This document shows positions 60,849 to 64,000 of a DNA stretch of 64,000 nt, one piece after another. Position numbers and translations under genes: made by a program. Below the pieces are notes generated by a model. That model did no database searches and was not told where the DNA came from. It was given only the letters and a program-made list of their open reading frames with translations. Source of the DNA: JAXGPX01 sp040766745 (GTDB taxonomy: Bacteria > Bacillota > Sulfobacillia > Fermentithermobacillales > Fermentithermobacillaceae); assembly GCA_040766745.1 (NCBI GenBank), contig JAXGPX010000002.1, positions 1 to 64,000 of the forward strand, written 5' to 3'. Position 1 is the stretch's first letter. Each line of letters begins with the position of its first letter.

Positions 60849-61962
60849 GCGTTTGGCGGTAGACTTGTACGGTTTTTTGAGCCATGAGTTTGGCGTCGAA
60901 CAGTTCTTCTGCCCGCTTGCGTCCGGCTGCACCCATTCGGGCAGCCATGTCAGGGTCTATGGCGAGCCTTGCAATGGATTGGGCAAGGAGGCGGGCGTTT
61001 CTGGGAGGCACCAGGAAACCGGTTTCTTCATCCTTCACTGCCTCGGGAACTCCGCCTACTGCAGTTGCCACAACCGGAAGCCCCTGAGCCATTGCTTCCA
61101 GCACAACCAGCCCTAATCCCTCAGCATCAGACGACAAAACGAAAATATCCAGTCCAGCCAGAAATTCCGGAACGTCTTCTACAAAACCTGCCATTTTCAC
61201 ATACGGTTCCAGTTTCAAATCCCGAATCTTTGCCCTTAGAGCGTCTTCCATGGGACCAGTTCCGCCTATGATAAATCTTGCATTGGGAAACGATGCAAGC
61301 GTAATCCTGGCCGCTTCTACAAACACATCCAGGGCCTTTACAGGGTGCAACCGTGCAACGGTACCCACCATAACCTGGCCTTCACTTCCCCTAACGCCAG
61401 CACTAACGCCACCACCCTTAGGCACATTCCCCGCCCCAAACTGGGAAATCTCAATTCCATTGAGAATACAAACCACTCGAGAAGGATCAACACCTGACTC
61501 AATTAAATCCTGTCGTACACAGTCTGAAATAGCGATGATTTTATCAGAAAGAATTCTCGAAGCCATCCTGTTCATTCTCTGTTTTACTGGGCCTGCAGGC
61601 CGGGACATTTGGCCGGAAGCAGATGGCACTCTGGCCTGGCCATGCTTTGTATAAACAACAGGAATACCTAGAATCTTAGCTGCTATCCTCCCCGACAGGC
61701 TGGAGTGGGTGTGGACCAAATCCGGCTTATGGCCCCTCATGATCTTCAGCAGTTCGATTGTCAGAGGCCCGGAGAAAGACACGTCTCTACCGGATATGTT
61801 GATCCTTCCAATATTCGCATTATCCAGCCTATCTCCAAGTTCTCCGTCGGGGCACGCCACTGTAACATCAATGTCGCTAAACGCCGGTTGAGTCAACAAG
61901 TTCAGCAAATAGCGCCCTGCCCCGCCTATGTTAGTATCAGTAATTATATGAAGGACCTTCAT
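60832..61962 (-). CDS. Glycosyltransferase family 4 protein
   Basis: A 376-residue GT-B enzyme transferring sugars from nucleotide-sugar donors, probably for surface polysaccharide. The N-terminus MKVLHIITDTNIGGAGRYL carries the acceptor-side Gly loop; LVHTHSSLSGRIAA follows; the donor site EGLGLVVLEAMAQGLPVVATAVGGVPE is typical. The ATG at 61962 has GGAGG upstream, so the longer frame to 62058 is rejected. The last codons (Lys-Arg-Gly-Asp) and the stop lie inside a REP copy, so the original C-terminus was probably replaced. It is downstream of the O-antigen-ligase-like gene. Confidence 0.93.
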   Translation of the reverse strand: MKVLHIITDTNIGGAGRYLLNLLTQPAFSDIDVTVACPDGELGDRLDNANIGRINISGRDVSFSGPLTIELLKIMRGHKPDLVHTHSSLSGRIAAKILGIPVVYTKHGQARVPSASGQMSRPAGPVKQRMNRMASRILSDKIIAISDCVRQDLIESGVDPSRVVCILNGIEISQFGAGNVPKGGGVSAGVRGSEGQVMVGTVARLHPVKALDVFVEAARITLASFPNARFIIGGTGPMEDALRAKIRDLKLEPYVKMAGFVEDVPEFLAGLDIFVLSSDAEGLGLVVLEAMAQGLPVVATAVGGVPEAVKDEETGFLVPPRNARLLAQSIARLAIDPDMAARMGAAGRKRAEELFDAKLMAQKTVQVYRQTLKRGD

Positions 61963-62067
61963 GGGGGAAATACCTCCAACCGATTTGTGCTCGCTCCAAA
62001 CATGTCCGCAAGCGGCAGATATCATGCCTGAAACCCTAACGAACCGGTGTACGATCATTCCAAACCG

Positions 62068-63627
62068 TTATTCAGGGATGGATGTCTTGCCGGCCCAGTT
62101 CAACTTCAACCTTGCGGCCACTCCCGCAGCCACTCCAAGCCAAACCCACACTACCAACATGACCTGTGGATTGTACCATGTATGGTCAATAATCCCCTGA
62201 AGCATGTGGCCTGCAACTGCTGCCACACTTCCTGCCAGGATGCCAACGTGGCCCCACCTGCCAAATCCTTGCCCTCTTTGGCCAAATACTGCAGACAAAG
62301 AATACCATGCATTGGCCAGCAAGAACCACACAAGGGCCAAAAACCCGAACAACCCGAGTTCAATTAACATCTGCAGGTAAATGCTGTGAGAATGCAGGGC
62401 CGGAGTCTCGATTATCATGTATTCAGGGTACATCTCAGAGAAACTCTCTGCCCCAAGCCCGACACCTCTAAAAAGGTAATCCCTAATAAGCGCTATGGAA
62501 CCGCGCCATATCGATATTCTGTAGCTATTAGAGCTATCCTCCAGGGTAAACGACGAAAGAAGCCTTTGAACAAGAACAGGCGGAGCCACTGCCGCGCCTA
62601 TCATAGCTACAATCAAACCTGCAACCAAAAGCCGCTTATCAAACAAGATGGCCATGACTCCGAAAGAAGCCAGAAACCCGAGCCACGCCCCTCGTGACCA
62701 TGTAAAAATCAAAGCTCCGCCTTGCAGGCATGCATAAACCAGCATTACAGCCTTGTCTCTCAGGTTTCTGTTCTTAATAAGGAGAGCCAGCGTCAGCGGA
62801 AGTGCCAATCCAATCATCTCAGCCAAATAGTTGGGGTTTTTGAAAGTGCCAACCACACGGACTATGTCATCTTCAAATTTCGTGTCTAGCCATGACCTGG
62901 GTGGCTGCCAACCCGAAAAATGCTGGTAGAGGCCTACAAGACTCGAAACGCTGATGGCCGCTAGGAAAGGCCAAATAACGCTATCTTCCCGGCCCCTTGA
63001 TGCAATATCAAATGCAGTCACAAAAGCCAGTCCGTTGAAAATCCAGAGTACCAGGTTTTTGATGCTCTGCCATGGGACTACCGATGATACTGTAGCCCCT
63101 GTAACAAATAGGAACAGAACCAGCAGAGGAAGGAGGATCTGAAAAGGAAGGCCGGCCCGGACACCACCATCAGATATGCAGGGATCTTGTTCACCCATAG
63201 AGCCCAAATCCATAGAGACCGAACCCATAGACCGAACCCACAGCATAACAAAAAGGAATACAAGAAAACAAAGCATCTGAATCTCAGTAGGTGCAAAGGC
63301 GCCTAGCCCAAGTACTACTCCTAAGAAAGTGCCTTCGGTTACTCCCTCATTGCCCGAAGTAAACAACAGGTTGAAGATCCAACCCGCATACCTCATGGAA
63401 ACACTTGATGAAGCCCAATTAGCTGCTGTTTCGCTAAGTCCCAAAACTGCCTTGCCTAAAGCGCTGTATTCCCATAGCCTGCTAAACCAAGCATAAAAGG
63501 CTGCTGTGAAACTGCCTAACCTCAGGGCATTTCCGGCAATTCGCCGGCAAGCAATGCTGCCCTGATAAACACCGTTTAGGTGCATGCTTATCTTGGGTGA
63601 GCGCTCCTTTGAGACTGTGCCTTCCAC
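62068..63627 (-). CDS. O-antigen ligase (Wzy_C) family membrane protein
   Basis: A 519-residue polytopic protein with about 10-12 membrane segments. The conserved periplasmic loop region appears around residue 380-440 (FRGVGLGAESFSEMYPEY ... HSHSIYLQMLIELGLFGFLALVWF), including the His-containing HSHSIYLQ typical of Wzy_C ligases/polymerases. It probably ligates or polymerises surface glycans. It begins with GTG overlapping the upstream DUF4330 stop by 1 base (TAGTG). Confidence 0.88.
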   Translation of the reverse strand: MEGTVSKERSPKISMHLNGVYQGSIACRRIAGNALRLGSFTAAFYAWFSRLWEYSALGKAVLGLSETAANWASSSVSMRYAGWIFNLLFTSGNEGVTEGTFLGVVLGLGAFAPTEIQMLCFLVFLFVMLWVRSMGSVSMDLGSMGEQDPCISDGGVRAGLPFQILLPLLVLFLFVTGATVSSVVPWQSIKNLVLWIFNGLAFVTAFDIASRGREDSVIWPFLAAISVSSLVGLYQHFSGWQPPRSWLDTKFEDDIVRVVGTFKNPNYLAEMIGLALPLTLALLIKNRNLRDKAVMLVYACLQGGALIFTWSRGAWLGFLASFGVMAILFDKRLLVAGLIVAMIGAAVAPPVLVQRLLSSFTLEDSSNSYRISIWRGSIALIRDYLFRGVGLGAESFSEMYPEYMIIETPALHSHSIYLQMLIELGLFGFLALVWFLLANAWYSLSAVFGQRGQGFGRWGHVGILAGSVAAVAGHMLQGIIDHTWYNPQVMLVVWVWLGVAAGVAARLKLNWAGKTSIPE

Positions 63628-64000
63628 TACTGGTTGCCTCCCAGTTCAAGGTCCATATACATAACATGCCCCTGGAATGCAGCAAACTTGGTCTTTAGGT
63701 TCAGGCTTCCGCCTACCCTTATCTCTACCCCGCTCATGGTTATTACATTTTCACCTATTCGGACTGTTCCGCGAATTTTCACAAACGCATCTACCCTGTC
63801 TTTAGATTGAGTCTTCGCCCACCTGCCGTCACCTTCTAGCAACCAAATGTCAGTAGGTTCTGACTGAACTTCAACTATCTCCCCTATACAGGCACCGGTT
63901 TTGAATTCGAAAATCTTCCCGCCTTTTGAAATGGCTTCGGCAGTAGTAGTGCGTATTCCCGTTGTCACAACAACGATTTCAGTTTCCTGCTGCCTCTCCG
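63627..64000 (-). CDS. DUF4330-like protein, 5' part beyond window
   Basis: The minus-strand frame is open to the window edge; at least 123 residues are visible and the N-terminus is missing. The C-terminal half has the DUF4330 pattern: KIFEFKTGACIGEIVEVQSEP, then VKIRGTVRIGENVITMSGVEIRVGGSLNLKTK, ending in a FQGHVMYMDLE strand. Members usually have an N-terminal membrane anchor, which would be outside the window. It is the upstream partner of the O-antigen-ligase-like gene; function unknown. Confidence 0.75.
   Translation of the reverse strand, partial: ERQQETEIVVVTTGIRTTTAEAISKGGKIFEFKTGACIGEIVEVQSEPTDIWLLEGDGRWAKTQSKDRVDAFVKIRGTVRIGENVITMSGVEIRVGGSLNLKTKFAAFQGHVMYMDLELGGNQ

Overview
The window looks like chromosomal DNA of an endospore-forming, probably anaerobic Bacillota (Clostridia-like) bacterium. 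The evidence is a CotF-like spore coat protein, a PdaB-type polysaccharide deacetylase, a 31-residue YjcZ-like small protein, Bacillota-style house-keeping gene order (relA-dtd-MBL-hisS-aspS, polA-coaE), a TPP riboswitch on thiT, and purine-rich Shine-Dalgarno sites. I cannot name a species. Most genes lie on the minus strand, with plus-strand islands at 12.1-15.2, 19.8-20.7, 21.9-24.4 and 51.0-60.7 kb. No rRNA, tRNA or CRISPR was seen.

Layout. 0-4.4 kb (minus): CCA-adding enzyme (cut by the window edge), a PAS/GAF/HD-GYP/GAF/GGDEF cyclic-di-GMP protein and lgt. 4.5-11.9 kb: a small membrane protein, then a minus-strand run with an orphan MacB/LolD-type ATPase, a secreted PKD-containing hydrolase-like protein, a membrane protein, a glycerate kinase-NUDIX fusion and an M19 dipeptidase. 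12.1-15.2 kb (plus): a compact unknown cluster (two small membrane proteins, a YbaB-like protein, a low-complexity protein) followed by pdaB. 15.2-17.0 kb (minus): a TPP riboswitch with terminator controls thiT-thiN; upstream lie a strong terminator and a REPIN-like palindrome. 17.5-18.8 kb: glutamate dehydrogenase. 19-24.4 kb: two toxin-antitoxin-like pairs, spore-coat genes, an orphan ECF-like sigma factor, glutaredoxin and a DUF355 protein. 24.5-50.5 kb (minus): hbd, AI-2E transporter, rarA, ltaE, thioredoxin, coaE, polA, a sigma/anti-sigma pair, aspS, hisS, an MBL hydrolase, dtd, relA, apt, recJ, lapA-like, a DUF559 nuclease-like protein, an S9 peptidase and murJ. 50.9-55.1 kb (plus): a proton-translocating transhydrogenase operon. 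55.2-55.6 kb: a degenerate tandem-repeat block. 56.0-59.8 kb: a heterodimeric ABC exporter. 59.8-60.85 kb: a RAYT transposase bracketed by inverted REP sequences. 60.8-64 kb (minus): glycosyltransferase, O-antigen-ligase-like protein and a DUF4330 protein (cut by the edge).

The most unusual object is the transhydrogenase beta subunit at 52445-55054. It carries three tandem, nearly identical copies of the nucleotide-binding domain III instead of one. In all three copies the Lys-Arg-Ser triad that contacts the NADP 2'-phosphate in the E. coli protein is replaced by Asn-Leu-Asp. Other notable items are the RAYT/REP system with a matching REPIN 43 kb away, the glycerate kinase-NUDIX fusion, the unknown YbaB-like cluster, a VapC-like protein lacking acidic residues, and a REP copy that supplies the last codons and stop of a glycosyltransferase gene.
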